Source: Coprenecus sp949297365 (GTDB taxonomy: Bacteria > Bacteroidota > Bacteroidia > Bacteroidales > UBA932). Taken from it: a stretch of 64,000 nt of DNA. The notes below the pieces were generated by a model, which saw nothing but the letters and a program-made list of their open reading frames with translations, ran no database searches and was not told the DNA's origin. Below are positions 26,609 to 34,339 of the stretch, piece after piece. Within the stretch, counting starts at the first letter, position 1; each line of letters opens with the position of its first letter. The translations under genes and the position numbers were made by a program. The stretch lies in assembly GCA_963931055.1 (NCBI GenBank), contig OZ006987.1, forward strand, positions 1,922,001 to 1,986,000, given 5' to 3'.

Positions 26609-26638
26609 CAAAAGTACAAAGTTTTTTCTTTACTACAA
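26609..26638 (-). promoter_or_regulatory. promoter of the Abi_2 gene
   Basis: On the minus strand TTG (26638-26636), 19 bases, TACTTTTG (26616-26609); 70 bases before the ATG. Both elements and spacing fit the Bacteroidota consensus. Confidence 0.6.
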
Positions 26639-26688
26639 AATATCCATCGCAAATCTGTAGAGAAAATCGGGGAGCGGTGCAAGGTCCC

Positions 26689-27049
26689 TCACAAAAACAT
26701 ATCCGCATATCCGTTGGACGTGTTTTCTCCGGGCACCTCAAAGGCGAGATGCGCAAACCAGCTGTCCGCCGCCTTTGGTTGCATGGTGTATGTGCCAGTT
26801 GTTGCGGCATCCCGGCTCGAAAGTAACATTGCTGAACGGTATCTGCTCCTTGGATATCGGAGCCAGATAGCTGTTGCCGATGAAATACTTGGCGTAAGCG
26901 GTGTTCGGCTCGCCGATGGGGAAAATCATTTCCCGCTGGAAAGCAGCCTTTCCGTCCGCTTCCGTTGTCTGTGTAATCTTTTCCTGTGCCATAATTCCTT
27001 GAATGTTAGTCATTGTTGCTATGAATAATAAAAACAGTATCTTTTTCAT
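26689..27049 (-). pseudogene. cupin-domain protein gene with internal deletion and frameshift
   Basis: A signal peptide (MKKILFLLFIATMTNIQGIM) and the first part of a small cupin are intact up to WHIHHATKGGGQ, which holds the first metal-binding histidines. The frame then ends at LVCASRL. The neighbouring frame continues as DSWFAHLAFEVPGENTSNGY to a stop at 26691-26689, and this matches the cupin family's C-terminal segment. About 40 residues, including the second cupin motif, are therefore missing, probably through recombination between short GGCGGACAGCTG-like repeats. An active metal site is not expected. Confidence 0.75.
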
Positions 27050-27413
27050 GTGTCGAATATATTATTTTATAAAGTTGTTGATTCGGTTGGTAGGGTTGAG
27101 CGGTGTCTGGTCTATTGTATGTTTCAAGAATGGTTATCCTGCAGGGGTTCTCTTTCTCGGCAACGGCATACATGGTCAGCACGCCCGGCTCGGTGCGCAG
27201 GGAGATTTCGCCCACTTCTGTTGCATATTTCGTATATTCATCGAGATATTGCGGATAGACCTCGACTTTCGAAAGGCGCACGATGCCGTCGGCAGCCATC
27301 TCTTCCTTGGCGCACATACCCGGCTGCTGGGATGAATGTGTTTTTCTCTCTGTCCCGCCGCATGAAAGCAGTCCGAACATAAATAATAATGCGGCTAATA
27401 GATTCCGGACCAT
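27006..27413 (-). pseudogene. ABM-domain (putative quinol monooxygenase) lipoprotein, 3'-truncated
   Basis: Start Met 27413 has a GGAG seven bases upstream and a lipoprotein signal MVRNLLAALLFMFGLLSC. An antibiotic-biosynthesis-monooxygenase (ABM) domain follows: GIVRLSKVEVYPQYLDEYTK, EVGEISLRTEPGVLTMYAVA, ITILETY. After ILETY the family expects a Y-x-x-H helix and a second strand. Here the frame instead runs through non-homologous residues into the start of the cupin gene. The domain thus lacks its last third and is probably inactive. The CMD, cupin, ABM and acetyltransferase gene types often travel together in Bacteroides accessory loci. Confidence 0.7.
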
Positions 27414-27533
27414 TACTCTGCTCCTAATTCTCCCAGCCATTCCGGGATGCGTGCAGCCATATTGCCCAGCGTGCTTGATGTGAGCAACAGCATCAATGGG
27501 ATTTTTCATATATGCCTCCTTTCTATAAACTTG

Positions 27534-28100
27534 TCAATATCGGATTTTCTTGATAATCTTTGCCGGGACTCCACCGACCACTACATCGGCCGGTACATCT
27601 TTAGTTACGACAGCTCCAGCAGCCACGACCGCATTGTCGCCGATGGTCACGCCCTGCAGGATAGTCGAGTTTGAGCCGACCCACACATTCTTGCCCAACA
27701 CAATCGGTGCTGGATAAGTGTTCTTGCGGTCTTCGGGCGACAGACCGTGGTTCAGAGTGGCGAACACGACATTGTGTCCTATCTGACATCCGTCGCCAAT
27801 GACAACGCCGCCATGATCCTGAAAATGGCAACAAGCATTGATAAAGACATTCTCACCGACGGTGATGTTCTTACCGAAGTCTGTATAGAACGGTGGAAAA
27901 ACACGCAGCGATGAAGGCACCTCATAGCCGAACAACTCCGAAAGGAGTGTGCGTACTTCTGCCGGGGTGTGATAAGCCGTATTCAACCGGAAAGTGATAC
28001 GACGTGCGGCATTGCTCATCTCGTCCATGAACAGATGTATTTCCTCGGTACTAAGAGCATGTCCTGTCTTTACATAGTCTTTGAATTCATTGATTGTCAT
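27534..28100 (-). CDS. hexapeptide-repeat O-acetyltransferase (maltose/galactoside type)
   Basis: 188 residues from Met 28100 (MTINEFKDYVKTGHALSTEE). An N-terminal Mac helix region precedes a left-handed parallel beta-helix: FGKNITVGENVFINACCHFQ, DHGGVVIGDGCQIGHNVVFA, then VLGKNVWVGSNSTILQGVTI and IGDNAVVAAGAVVTKDVPAD. The catalytic His is in TLNHG. These enzymes acetylate sugars or xenobiotics from acetyl-CoA in the cytoplasm. It lies 37 bases after the aldo/keto reductase gene, same operon. Acceptor unknown. Confidence 0.88.
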   Translation of the reverse strand: MTINEFKDYVKTGHALSTEEIHLFMDEMSNAARRITFRLNTAYHTPAEVRTLLSELFGYEVPSSLRVFPPFYTDFGKNITVGENVFINACCHFQDHGGVVIGDGCQIGHNVVFATLNHGLSPEDRKNTYPAPIVLGKNVWVGSNSTILQGVTIGDNAVVAAGAVVTKDVPADVVVGGVPAKIIKKIRY

Positions 28101-28137
28101 ATTGTTGCATTTTGATAATTGCTTTAGTATCAACTTA

Positions 28138-29427
28138 TTATTTTCCCATCGTTTCCTTCACTTTCGCCAATAGGCTAGGAATGTCCAGATGCTGCGGGCA
28201 CTTCGCCAGACATTCGCCGCAGGCTACGCACGAGGATGCCGGGTCGCCGCGCTGGACGGGCGACATCGAGACGGTGTAATCCGCCATCGCCCGCTCCTTG
28301 TTCCGGTGCAGGATGTAGTTGTTGTACACGTAGGCGAAGATGTAGCCGATTGCGACATTGTGCGGGCAGGGGATGCACTGGTAGCAGCCCGTGCAGTCGA
28401 TGTGTCCCGGCGCGTGGCGGTAGGCATAGATGGCAGCTCCCAACGCCTCGCGCTCGGCAGGGGTGAGCATGTTGGGACGGGCTTTGGCGGCGTATTTCAG
28501 ATTTTCCTCTACATCTTCCATACTTCCCATGCCGCTCACCGCCACGCTGACTTCGGGAATGTCCCACAGGTAGTCCAACGCCCACTCCGTGTCGGGCTTA
28601 CGGATGCCCGTGGAGGCAAGAGCTTCACGCATCACCTGCGGCAGATTGGCGAGGAATCCCGTGCGGACGGGCTTCATCACCGCCAGTCCCATGCCGTTGG
28701 CAGCGGCATACTTGGGACCGAGTACACCCGCCTCGTATTCATAATCTAAATAATTGTGCTGGATGAGGCAAAAGTCCCATGCAGGGGTATATTCCACCAC
28801 CCGCTTGAAGAGTTGCAGGCTGTCGTGGAAAGAGAAGCCCATGAAGCGTATCTTGCCCTGCGCCTTCAGCCGCTCCATTTTCTCGATGAGCTTGTAGGGC
28901 AACACATAGTTCTTCCACGCCCGGTGCATAATCATGTGGATGTGGTAGAAGTCGATGACATCGGTGTCAATAGTGCGGCGTGACTGGTCGAAGAACTTTT
29001 CGAAGTCGTCTGCCGACCGCATCTCCCACCACGGCATCTTGGACGTGACATACACCCGGTCGCGCCAACCTCCGGCAAGGGCTTTGCCTACTGCCTGCTC
29101 GCTCTCGCCGCCGAGATAGACACGCCCCGTGTCGATGTAGTTCACGCCGCCTTCGATGGCACGGCGCACCATCGGCGTAGTCTGGTCGAAGTCCACGTGC
29201 CCGTTCTTCATTGGCAGGCGCAGCATCCCGAAGCCCAGTGCTGACACGTTCACCCCCGTGCGTCCCATCGGGCGGTACTGCATCTGCGGATTGTAATTGA
29301 GAATGTCTTTCGACATCTGTTCCCTCGCCACCTGCCTTTCGGCTTCCTGCGCAATGACTTTCGGGCCGCCCACCGCTCCTACGGCTGCGGCGAGAAGCCC
29401 GCTTTTTATAAAATCGCGTCTGTCCAT
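28138..29427 (-). CDS. Tat-exported aldo/keto reductase with C-terminal 4Fe-4S ferredoxin domain
   Basis: 429 residues. The N-terminus MDRRDFIKSGLLAAAVGAVG is a twin-arginine signal. The AKR barrel (about 50-330) shows GRTGVNVSALGFGMLRLP, YIDTGRVYLGGESEQAVGKA, VYVTSKMP and DFYHIHMIMH. The C-terminal part has two Fe-S cysteine groups, CTGCYQCIPCPHNV (near 345) and CVACGECLAKCPQH (near 400), as in ferredoxin-fused reductases. The substrate is unknown. It follows a 66-residue protein by four bases and is divergent from an AraC regulator that probably controls it. Confidence 0.9.
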   Translation of the reverse strand: MDRRDFIKSGLLAAAVGAVGGPKVIAQEAERQVAREQMSKDILNYNPQMQYRPMGRTGVNVSALGFGMLRLPMKNGHVDFDQTTPMVRRAIEGGVNYIDTGRVYLGGESEQAVGKALAGGWRDRVYVTSKMPWWEMRSADDFEKFFDQSRRTIDTDVIDFYHIHMIMHRAWKNYVLPYKLIEKMERLKAQGKIRFMGFSFHDSLQLFKRVVEYTPAWDFCLIQHNYLDYEYEAGVLGPKYAAANGMGLAVMKPVRTGFLANLPQVMREALASTGIRKPDTEWALDYLWDIPEVSVAVSGMGSMEDVEENLKYAAKARPNMLTPAEREALGAAIYAYRHAPGHIDCTGCYQCIPCPHNVAIGYIFAYVYNNYILHRNKERAMADYTVSMSPVQRGDPASSCVACGECLAKCPQHLDIPSLLAKVKETMGK

Positions 29428-29431
29428 ATTC

Positions 29432-29632
29432 TTACTTTTTATTTGCCAAACTATAAGCCCTGCCGGACAGCCCTTTTAGAATTTCAACTTCGTTAGCCTC
29501 CAAGGGTATGGTAGTCTCCCCGTAGATGAAACAGCGCAAGAGTTGCTGCGGCGTAACGTGGTGGCGGTCTGCGATGAAGCACACCGCCTCGTCCGCGCAC
29601 AAATTTTCAGGTAATGCTGTTTTCTGCTCCAT
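29432..29632 (-). CDS. conserved small protein heading the aldo/keto reductase operon
   Basis: 66 residues from Met 29632 (MEQKTALPENLCADEAVCFI). It is soluble and acidic, with a helix (ADEAVCFIADRHHVTPQQLL) then LRCFIYGETTIPLEANEVEI. No known family is recognised; similar short frames precede aldo/keto reductases in other Bacteroidales. The frame is open upstream to 29716 but that region carries the promoter. It is the first gene of the operon, four bases before the reductase. Confidence 0.6.
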   Translation of the reverse strand: MEQKTALPENLCADEAVCFIADRHHVTPQQLLRCFIYGETTIPLEANEVEILKGLSGRAYSLANKK

Positions 29633-29652
29633 GCTGTTCTTCTCGTTTTTAT

Positions 29653-29793
29653 CCGATGCAAAATTACACCGGAACAATGCGGAATGCCGTAACCATAAAT
29701 GGGGGAAGCGTACCATTTTTACGGAAATTGCATTCTGCGTAACCTATTGTCCGTGAAATGCTCTATCTTTGTATTACTTTAACAGGCAGAGCA
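29653..29793. promoter_or_regulatory. divergent promoter region of the reductase operon and the araC gene
   Basis: Leftward -7 box TAATTTTG at 29666-29659. Rightward box TATCTTTG at 29764-29771, 22 bases before the araC ATG. Between them lie GTAACCATAAATGG and GTACCATTTTTACGG, which recur in 25486-25612 and are candidate regulator sites. Confidence 0.6.
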
Positions 29794-30693
29794 ATGAGCA
29801 AGATACTGAAAGTAAGGAACGTCAACGACTATGCCCGCTACGTTGGATGCAAAGAGCAGCATCCGCTGGTCAGCGTCATTGACTATGCCGAGGTGTCTCC
29901 CGTGCGTCACAGCCTGAATGATTACGGCGTGTACGGCATCTTCTTCCACGATGAGGCGGAGATAGACCTGGCATACGGCTGCGGCAAGTATGATTACAAG
30001 AAGGGTACGGTCATCTGCGTGGCTCCAGGACAGGTGGGCGGCAAGGAGGACAATGGGGAGGAGGTGATGCTGACGGGCTGGGCGCTGCTTTTCCACCCGG
30101 ACCTGCTGCACGGCTTCCCGCTTGAAAAGCGCATCCGGGAGTATTCCTTCTTCGATTACCGTATCAACGAGGCCCTGCACATGACCGAAGAGGAGCACGA
30201 CATCCTGGCCTCCCTGATGCGTCAGATACGCGAGGAACTGGGTAAGAAGCCGGACGAGTTTCAGCGGGCCATCCTCGTGGGCTACATCGAACTGGCGCTC
30301 AATTTCTGCCAGCGGTTCTACAACCGCCAGTTCGTCACCCGCAAGATTGAGAACTCCGACATCCTCGTCCGCTTCGACCGCCTGCTCCGTGAGTATTTCG
30401 AGGACAAACTCCAACTGACCCTCGGCCTGCCCACAGTGCAGTATTGCGCCGACAAACTCTGCATGTCGCCCAACTATTTCGGCGATGTCATCAAGAAAAC
30501 CACCGGAGACACGGCGAGCAACCACATCCGCCAGTTCGTCATCCAGCTTGCCAAGAACGGCCTTGCGGCAGGGGAAACCGTCTCCCAAGTGTCCGACCGC
30601 CTCGGCTTTGAATACTCCCAGCATTTCAGCCGGATGTTCAAGAAGCAGGAGGGGGTTACGCCGTCGGAATACTGCCAAAGGTTGCGGAGTTAA
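29794..30693 (+). CDS. AraC-family transcriptional regulator
   Basis: 299 residues from Met 29794 (MSKILKVRNVNDYARYVGCK); an upstream ATG at 29758 precedes the promoter box. An N-terminal sensing domain (HPLVSVIDYAEVSPVRHSLN, then VICVAPGQVGGKEDNGEEVM) is followed by a C-terminal double helix-turn-helix: PTVQYCADKLCMSPNYFGDV and VSQVSDRLGFEYSQHFSRMF. It is a close paralogue of the regulator at 48.4-49.3 kb and of the lost gene at 25592. It is divergent from the reductase-acetyltransferase operon, which it probably activates. Confidence 0.92.
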   Translation: MSKILKVRNVNDYARYVGCKEQHPLVSVIDYAEVSPVRHSLNDYGVYGIFFHDEAEIDLAYGCGKYDYKKGTVICVAPGQVGGKEDNGEEVMLTGWALLFHPDLLHGFPLEKRIREYSFFDYRINEALHMTEEEHDILASLMRQIREELGKKPDEFQRAILVGYIELALNFCQRFYNRQFVTRKIENSDILVRFDRLLREYFEDKLQLTLGLPTVQYCADKLCMSPNYFGDVIKKTTGDTASNHIRQFVIQLAKNGLAAGETVSQVSDRLGFEYSQHFSRMFKKQEGVTPSEYCQRLRS

Positions 30694-30852
30694 AAGTCTT
30701 ACAGAAACTGTAAAACATATTTGCAGGATCTTTCACGGAAGTAAAATATCCAAAAGATTCCTGTAATATCGGCAGTTTAATATCGCGAATAGTAGCGATG
30801 CCTGTATGGGAGCGGATTGTCAGTGGAAATTAAGGATGATTAAGCCATATTT

Positions 30853-30903
30853 CCGAATGATTTGATGTCAAATTACCGAACAAATCAATGCCAAATTACC
30901 GAA
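30853..30903. repeat. 23-bp direct repeats upstream of the AAA ATPase gene
   Basis: Units begin CCGAA at 30853, 30876 and 30899 (the last partial). Full units end CAAATTA: CCGAA, 11 variable bases, then CAAATTA. The spacing of 23 bases is just over two helical turns, so a protein could bind the same face. The repeats lie immediately upstream of the TACTTTTG box at 30919 and act plausibly as operators of the downstream gene. Confidence 0.6.
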
Positions 30904-30918
30904 TTTGCAAAAAGTTGC

Positions 30919-30926
30919 TACTTTTG
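30919..30926 (+). promoter_or_regulatory. -7 box of the AAA ATPase gene
   Basis: TACTTTTG, 19 bases before the ATG at 30946. No TTG at the exact -33 distance. Confidence 0.5.
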
Positions 30927-30945
30927 TACTCCAAACAGTTAGGTT

Positions 30946-32229
30946 ATGGACGGTTACAGGCATAGGATAATGGACAGTCTGCTGGCTAAAAAGCTGCAGG
31001 CTAAAGGTGCAGTACTCATAGAAGGCCCGAAGTGGTGCGGAAAGACCACGACTGCGGAAGAGATAGCGGTGAGCAAGGTACTGCTGGCAAAGACAGACGC
31101 GAAGGAGCAGTTCAAGCGTTTGTTGGAGATAGACAGCGATACGGCACTGTCAGGTGAGGCACCGATGCTGATAGACGAATGGCAGACGGTGCCGAAACTG
31201 TGGGATGCCGTGCGTTATACCGTTGACCACCGCCGGAAGATGGGCCAGTTCATTCTGACCGGATCCGCAGTCCCCGATAAAGATGCGGAGAAAGAAAGGG
31301 AGCATTCAGGTACGGGAAGGTTCGCATGGCTCACTATGCGTCCGATGACCCTGTCCGAGTCCGGCGAATCAAATGGCAGCGTCAGTCTTGCCGATCTGTT
31401 CGCTGCCCCGGAAAAGTTATTTGGAAGGAACAGTCTTAAATTGCAGGACATTGCTTTTCTGATATGTCGCGGCGGCTGGCCGATGGCCGTAGGGCTTCCT
31501 GAAGAAGCGGCCTTGGAACAGGCTTTCGATTATTACGACGCCGTGACGAAAGAGGATGTTACGAGAGTGGACGGTGTAAAACGTGCTTCTGAGAGAGTAC
31601 GGCGTCTGATGCGGGCATATGCGCGTCATCAGGGCACACAGGCGTCGATAGCCACGCTGCGTGAGGATTTGAAAAACAACGACATTGCAACGCTGGACGA
31701 CGACACCATCGTTTCATATCTTGAAGCCTTGAGAAAGATTTTCGTAGTGGAAGACATGCCGGCGTGGAACCCCAATCTTCGTTCGAAGACAGCCATCCGT
31801 ACTGCCGATACCCGGTATTTCGTAGATCCGTCGATTGCGACAGCTGCGTTGGGAATGGGACCGGCAGACCTGGTGAATGACCTGAACACCATGGGATTTT
31901 TCTTTGAGACTATGTGTGTGAGGGATTTGAGGGTATATGCCGAAGCATTGAACGGCAAGGTGTACCATTTCCGGGACAAGAGCGGGCTGGAATGCGACGC
32001 AGTGGTGCATCTGCGTAACGGACAATACGGACTGATAGAGATAAAGCTTGGCGGTCAATCTTTAATTGACGACGGGGTTAGGACTCTCAACTCTCTGGCA
32101 GCGCAGGTCGATACCTCACGGATGAAAGCCCCGGCGTTCAAAATGGTACTGACCGCTACGGGCGAATATGCCTACCGGCGTTCGGAGGATGGTATTTACA
32201 TCGTTCCTGTGGGCTGCCTGAAATTATAG
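30946..32229 (+). CDS. AAA-type ATPase with DUF4143 nuclease-like C-terminal domain
   Basis: 427 residues. Walker A is GPKWCGKTTT (about 27-36), Walker B region MLIDEWQTVP, sensor FILTGSAVP. The C-terminal half is DUF4143: FFFETMCVRDLRVYAEALNG, YHFRDKSGLECDAVVHL then GQYGLIEIKLGG. The D...EIK pattern (ECDAVV and LIEIKLG) resembles a PD-(D/E)XK nuclease core. Such proteins are very common in Bacteroidota, are often mobile or variable, and their role is not established; defence or DNA-repair-like activity is conceivable. It stands alone, preceded by direct repeats. Confidence 0.88.
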   Translation: MDGYRHRIMDSLLAKKLQAKGAVLIEGPKWCGKTTTAEEIAVSKVLLAKTDAKEQFKRLLEIDSDTALSGEAPMLIDEWQTVPKLWDAVRYTVDHRRKMGQFILTGSAVPDKDAEKEREHSGTGRFAWLTMRPMTLSESGESNGSVSLADLFAAPEKLFGRNSLKLQDIAFLICRGGWPMAVGLPEEAALEQAFDYYDAVTKEDVTRVDGVKRASERVRRLMRAYARHQGTQASIATLREDLKNNDIATLDDDTIVSYLEALRKIFVVEDMPAWNPNLRSKTAIRTADTRYFVDPSIATAALGMGPADLVNDLNTMGFFFETMCVRDLRVYAEALNGKVYHFRDKSGLECDAVVHLRNGQYGLIEIKLGGQSLIDDGVRTLNSLAAQVDTSRMKAPAFKMVLTATGEYAYRRSEDGIYIVPVGCLKL

Positions 32230-32248
32230 CACACCTATGACCTGATGG

Positions 32249-32785
32249 TCAGACGGCCTTTCCCATCCTGTATGCCGTCTCCACTGCCGCATGCCCTTCT
32301 ATTTCCCCCGGGGCATTCACGCCTCCGGCGAATACAGAACCAGCGAACCTGGCGTTCTCAAAGCATTCGATCCAGCCGCTTAATCCTGTGACGGCGCGTT
32401 CTGGAGTCTTGGGATCCTCCTCGGCGGCCGAACTCAGGAAATAGATGTCCCGGAAATGATAATCCGTGGTGAACAGCGGGTTGGCACGGTCGAGAAGAGT
32501 CTTCAGCTGGCCGCTCATCTCATAGTAGTAGATGGGAGTTGCGAAAGCAATGACATCCGCCGCATACATTTTATCCACGATGGCCGGTGCATCGTCTGCG
32601 ATAACGCATCTCTGAGTTTTCTGGCAGGTCAGACAGCCCGTGCAGAAATGCAGTTCCTTTCCCTTTAATGTGATAGTCTCAACTTCATTGCCGGCCTCAG
32701 CCGCACCTTTGGCAAAGGCCTCTGCCAGTGCGTCGGAGTTACTGTTGCGGCGCAGGCTCGATGATATTATCAGTATCTTTTTCAT
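32249..32785 (-). CDS. flavodoxin-like NAD(P)H-dependent FMN reductase
   Basis: 178 residues. The flavodoxin fold starts MKKILIISSSLRRNSNSDAL with the FMN phosphate loop SSLRRNSNS. CTGCLTCQKTQRC gives a cysteine cluster common in this 'iron-sulfur flavoprotein-like' group, and FATPIYYYEMSGQLKTLLDR is the family's flavin-contact region. Likely a cytoplasmic quinone, nitro or azo reductase; substrate unknown. The protein ends soon after YRMGKAV. The -7 box lies only four bases before the ATG. Confidence 0.87.
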   Translation of the reverse strand: MKKILIISSSLRRNSNSDALAEAFAKGAAEAGNEVETITLKGKELHFCTGCLTCQKTQRCVIADDAPAIVDKMYAADVIAFATPIYYYEMSGQLKTLLDRANPLFTTDYHFRDIYFLSSAAEEDPKTPERAVTGLSGWIECFENARFAGSVFAGGVNAPGEIEGHAAVETAYRMGKAV

Positions 32786-32789
32786 GCTG

Positions 32790-32797
32790 CAAAGATA
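32790..32797 (-). promoter_or_regulatory. -7 box abutting the FMN reductase start
   Basis: On the minus strand this reads TATCTTTG, four bases before the ATG. If used, the transcript would start at or near the start codon and be leaderless. Confidence 0.45.
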
Positions 32798-32915
32798 GCG
32801 GTATATGTTTTAAAACGGATACCTGTTTTACTGGGGTAGGTGACGGTTTTACGGATGACTGCCGCTGCTGCAAAAAATGGTTAGGTTTTGATGCGGAAAT
32901 ACCAACTTGTTGTGA

Positions 32916-32946
32916 TTGTCCGCCTGAGCGGCCGGCGGTACTTTTG
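32916..32946 (+). promoter_or_regulatory. promoter of the porin-imelysin-cytochrome operon
   Basis: TTG (32916-32918), 20 bases, TACTTTTG (32939-32946); 29 bases before the porin ATG. Full match to the Bacteroidota -33/-7 pattern. Confidence 0.7.
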
Positions 32947-32975
32947 CAGCCGTAAATTCTGTAAAGGCAATAAAT

Positions 32976-34304
32976 ATGAAATTAAGGACAATAGTTCTGA
33001 CAATCACTGTCTTGACTGCCGCAGGTATGTGGGCGCCGCAAGTCTTGGCCGAAGCATACGCAGCGGCAGATACGTCTGCAAGGCAGGAAAGCAAGTGGAC
33101 CAAGGCATTTTCCCGTCTGACAGTAGGTGGCTACGGTGAGGCCGTGGGAACATATAATTTCTACAGTGACAATGTTTTCCGATATCAGTTCCCTGACAGT
33201 TACCGCGATTCGAAGGGTCATGCACGCTTTGATCTGCCGCACGTGGTAATTATGCTGGGCTATGATTTCGGTAAAGGATGGACATTGGGAACTGAGATTG
33301 AATTCGAGCATGGGGGTGTGGAGGCTGCAGTGGAGATGGAGAACGAGGAAGCCGGTGAGTTCGAGAGGGAGATAGAGAGAGGAGGGGAGGTGGCTCTGGA
33401 GCAGTTCTGGATACAGAAGGAGTTCATGCCGGAACTCAATCTGAGAATGGGACATATCGTGGTGCCGGTCGGTGCGACCAATAACAAGCATCTGCCGACG
33501 GAGTTTTTCACGGCTTATCGTCCCGAGGGCGAGAACACCATCATTCCTTGCACCTGGCACGAAACCGGTATCAGCCTGTGGGGCCGCGCAGGGGACTGGA
33601 GGTATGAGGTTCAGCTGCTGCCGGGACTTAACTCAGTGTTTTTCAGTAATTCAGAATGGGTCCACGGAGGCTCGGCCTCACCCTACGAGTTCAAGCCCGC
33701 AAATCATCTTGCCGGAGCGTTCAGAGTGGACAATTACTCGGTAAAGGGTCTGCGGATGAGCCTGAGCGGTTATATCGGCAACAGTTTCAACAATGATATA
33801 GTGACTGAGGAGCGTTCCCGCTATGCCGGAGTAAAGGGCACGGTGATGATAGGAGCCTTCGATTTCGAGTATCAGGGACACGGACTTGTAGTCAGGGGCA
33901 ATTACGATTACGGATATCTTAAGGACGCACAGCTGATAGGCGCCTGGAACAGTTCGTCCATGAACAGTACGGAGTCTCCCTACAAGCATACTCTTGTGGG
34001 GCAGGCCGCAATGGCAGGCGGGGTAGAGGCCGGTTACGACATTTTCTCTGCTGTGAACAAGCTTTCCGGGAAACAGAAATTCTATGTCTTCGGGCGGTAC
34101 GAATATTATGATTCCTATATCCCGGCTCCGGCCACTACAGATTATCCGTGGACGGACAAGCATCGTATCGCTATGGGTATCAACTATTATCCTATCGACG
34201 AGATCGTCATAAAGGCTGAATATTCCCACCGCTTCCTGAAGAGCCAGTATATTGACGAGCCGTCGGTTTCGATAGGCATAGCCTACGCCGGATTTTTCAA
34301 ATAG
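32976..34304 (+). CDS. outer-membrane porin-like beta-barrel protein
   Basis: 442 residues with signal peptide MKLRTIVLTITVLTAAGMWA. The mature protein starts with a short polar stretch, then LTVGGYGEAVGTYNFYSD and alternating strands ending SVSIGIAYAGFFK, a C-terminal Phe-x-Lys barrel end. A Glu-rich segment (EMENEEAGEFEREIERGGEV, near residue 125) probably forms an acidic extracellular loop, which might attract cations. It resembles the phosphate/anion porin (OprO/P-like) class found ahead of imelysin genes. It is the first gene of a four-gene operon, so a role in passage of iron or its complexes is inferred. Confidence 0.82.
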   Translation: MKLRTIVLTITVLTAAGMWAPQVLAEAYAAADTSARQESKWTKAFSRLTVGGYGEAVGTYNFYSDNVFRYQFPDSYRDSKGHARFDLPHVVIMLGYDFGKGWTLGTEIEFEHGGVEAAVEMENEEAGEFEREIERGGEVALEQFWIQKEFMPELNLRMGHIVVPVGATNNKHLPTEFFTAYRPEGENTIIPCTWHETGISLWGRAGDWRYEVQLLPGLNSVFFSNSEWVHGGSASPYEFKPANHLAGAFRVDNYSVKGLRMSLSGYIGNSFNNDIVTEERSRYAGVKGTVMIGAFDFEYQGHGLVVRGNYDYGYLKDAQLIGAWNSSSMNSTESPYKHTLVGQAAMAGGVEAGYDIFSAVNKLSGKQKFYVFGRYEYYDSYIPAPATTDYPWTDKHRIAMGINYYPIDEIVIKAEYSHRFLKSQYIDEPSVSIGIAYAGFFK

Positions 34305-34339
34305 CAGATACATTAACAAACAAATAACGTAAAGGAAAA

